NCBI GenBank assembly: GCA_000231825.2
Contig: JH720305.1
Coordinates: 1,315,557 to 1,379,556, forward strand
Source: Tetrahymena elliotti 4EA
Lineage: Eukaryota; Ciliophora; Oligohymenophorea; Hymenostomatida; Tetrahymenidae
Length of the DNA stretch: 64,000 bases
Reading direction: 5' to 3'
Part shown: positions 62,524-64,000 of the stretch, in pieces
Numbering within the stretch: position 1 is the stretch's first letter
Layout: each line of letters begins with the position of its first letter
The notes under the pieces: generated by a model
Databases searched by the model: none
What the model saw: only the letters and a program-made list of their open reading frames with translations
What the model was told of the DNA's origin: nothing
Position numbers and translations under genes: made by a program

Positions 62524-64000
62524 TGACTAAAATTAAAATTCTAAATATTTTCTTATTTATTTAATATAAAATAAGTACTATTTTTAAATTAAAAAATTAT
62601 TAACTAAAATAAAAAAATTTAAATTTATTCTTTTCTAATTTATTTTAAAATAATAACTTGTGTAAAAATATTACTGGTTATTCAAACAATTTTTTTAATA
62701 AGTTAAACCTTTTTCAAAATATTAATTTTGAAAATATTTAAATCAAATTGTTTGTTTTGTTTTTGTGAGCAAGAAAATTTACCTTTCTGATTTCAAACTA
62801 AATTTATAAAATATATTTAAAAATTAGTACATCTTTAAATGTTTTGATATCTTTTAAAATTGTGCTAACAATTTATGTTTGAAGATAAATAATCACATTC
62901 CGAAACTCTTTTCCAGTAAGATTTTTCTCATATTTTAAGAAAATATGAAAGTATTACTGCTTTATTTAAAATTTGAAAACTTCTAACTTTATTTATTAGC
63001 AAATAAATATGAAAAAACAATTTTAATTTATCATTAAATTTTATTAATTTTTACATTTATTTAGGCTGCTTAAGGTTATTTATTACAAAATATTTTTTTT
63101 TAATTAGATAAGTTTTAAAATTAAACATAAAAAAATATCTAAAATTTATGAAAAAATATACCATTTAAATTTAAATGATTAACAATTAAATTTTATATAA
63201 AATGATTGAAATTTTTAACAATTAAAAGTAAATAATTATATTTAAAGGCAAAGGTGGAGAGTTTTATTGATATTCTCTGAAAATCAGAAAAAAAAGAAAT
63301 CTTTCTAATCTTTGAAATATTAATACTATGCATCTCAAAAATAATTGAATTAAACAAATTTATAATAACATATTTTTAATTTTAATTTGATACTTTAATA
63401 TCTCTTATTTAATTTTTTGAATTATTAAATTAGATTTTTAGAGAATAAAATAAATTAATAATTTTAGTATTTAATAAAATTGTATTAACTAAAATTTGGA
63501 TAGGAGTATTTGTTTTGTTAAAACAAGATATAGTAATATAAGCTAAGACTATATTATCTAATCAAATTCATAAAATATTCAATTTTAGTAATTTCTTTTA
63601 TTAATTTTTGTTACTAATCAAAAAAAGATATTTTTTGTAAAACGAGTTGAGTTGCACTTTCAATCTTTTCGATATAAAAAAAAGATAAATAATATGTAAA
63701 GGCTTACTGCTATTAAATTTTTCAAAAAAGACTAAAATAAAACAGATAAGTAAAAAGATTAAATATAAAAATACTTTATTTTTACTAAAATATGTTACTG
63801 TTAAAATTTTAATTGTTTTTAATATGATTTAATTGTATTTACTTATTTAAAATTATTAAATTTAACAATAAATTATCAATAAATTAACCCAAATTACTTT
63901 CATCTCCTTTTAGTTGTGCAAACATGTCAACTTAAAGGATAATTTTATTAATACAAAATAAATTGTATTTTTTAACCAAAAATTAATAATATTTGGTGAA

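Larger units (their letters stand above)
61897..64000. other. Upstream region of the PP2C gene and right-edge intergenic DNA
   Basis: 2.1 kb without a convincing gene. It holds the inverted repeat at 62035-62111 and a weak small open frame at 62191-62523 (minus). The last 1.4 kb are extremely A+T-rich. Confidence 0.55.

Overview
The window looks like somatic (macronuclear) DNA of an oligohymenophorean ciliate, most likely Tetrahymena or a close relative. It is extremely A+T-rich. Nearly every gene reads through TAA and TAG, which align as glutamine, and ends at TGA. Genes are cut by short A+T-rich GT...AG introns. With the standard code only fragments are open; with the ciliate code (TAA/TAG = Gln, TGA = stop) most fragments join into full-length proteins, several of them recognisable. 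I saw no tRNA, rRNA, CRISPR array, insertion sequence or bacterial-type operon.

Left part (1-16257): a leucine-rich-repeat gene remnant with three frameshifts runs in from the left edge. It is followed by an AGC-type protein kinase with a long Gln/Asn/Ser-rich N-terminus (2602-6623), a small two-exon gene (7334-8042), a TMEM43-like membrane protein broken by one in-frame TGA (8614-10023), and on the minus strand a clear PKA catalytic subunit with eight exons (11143-14314).

Middle (16258-35356): an epsin with an ENTH domain (minus) stands head-to-head with a diadenosine tetraphosphate phosphorylase gene (plus). Next come a small lipid-anchored ankyrin protein, an M1-family zinc aminopeptidase, a secreted laminin-G-like protein (minus), and two AIG1/GIMAP-like GTPases transcribed away from each other. 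A coiled-coil orphan of 802 residues closes this part.

Right part (35357-64000): a 2117-residue multi-pass membrane protein with a PAS-like module (resembling the family labelled 'tiny macrocysts protein B') is followed by a 939-residue protein with a B-box-like zinc finger and a degenerate Asn/Gln/Ile repeat. On the minus strand lies a PTB/hnRNP-L-like RNA-binding protein that I join from two neighbouring open frames. A small orphan, an SR-type splicing factor (RRM, CCHC knuckle, RS tail) and a 1643-residue PP2C phosphatase embedded in Gln/Asn-rich sequence follow. The last 2.1 kb hold no convincing gene.

These are mostly independent housekeeping, signalling and membrane genes, not a gene cluster. 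Recurring themes are phosphorylation (PKA, AGC kinase, PP2C), RNA binding (PTB-like, SR) and membrane or endocytic function (epsin, TMEM43, PAS-like protein). Very long Gln/Asn-rich disordered segments recur across unrelated genes. Exon borders were placed by hand from reading frame, splice signals and family fit. Where the frame arithmetic closes I give exact positions; uncertain joins are flagged.
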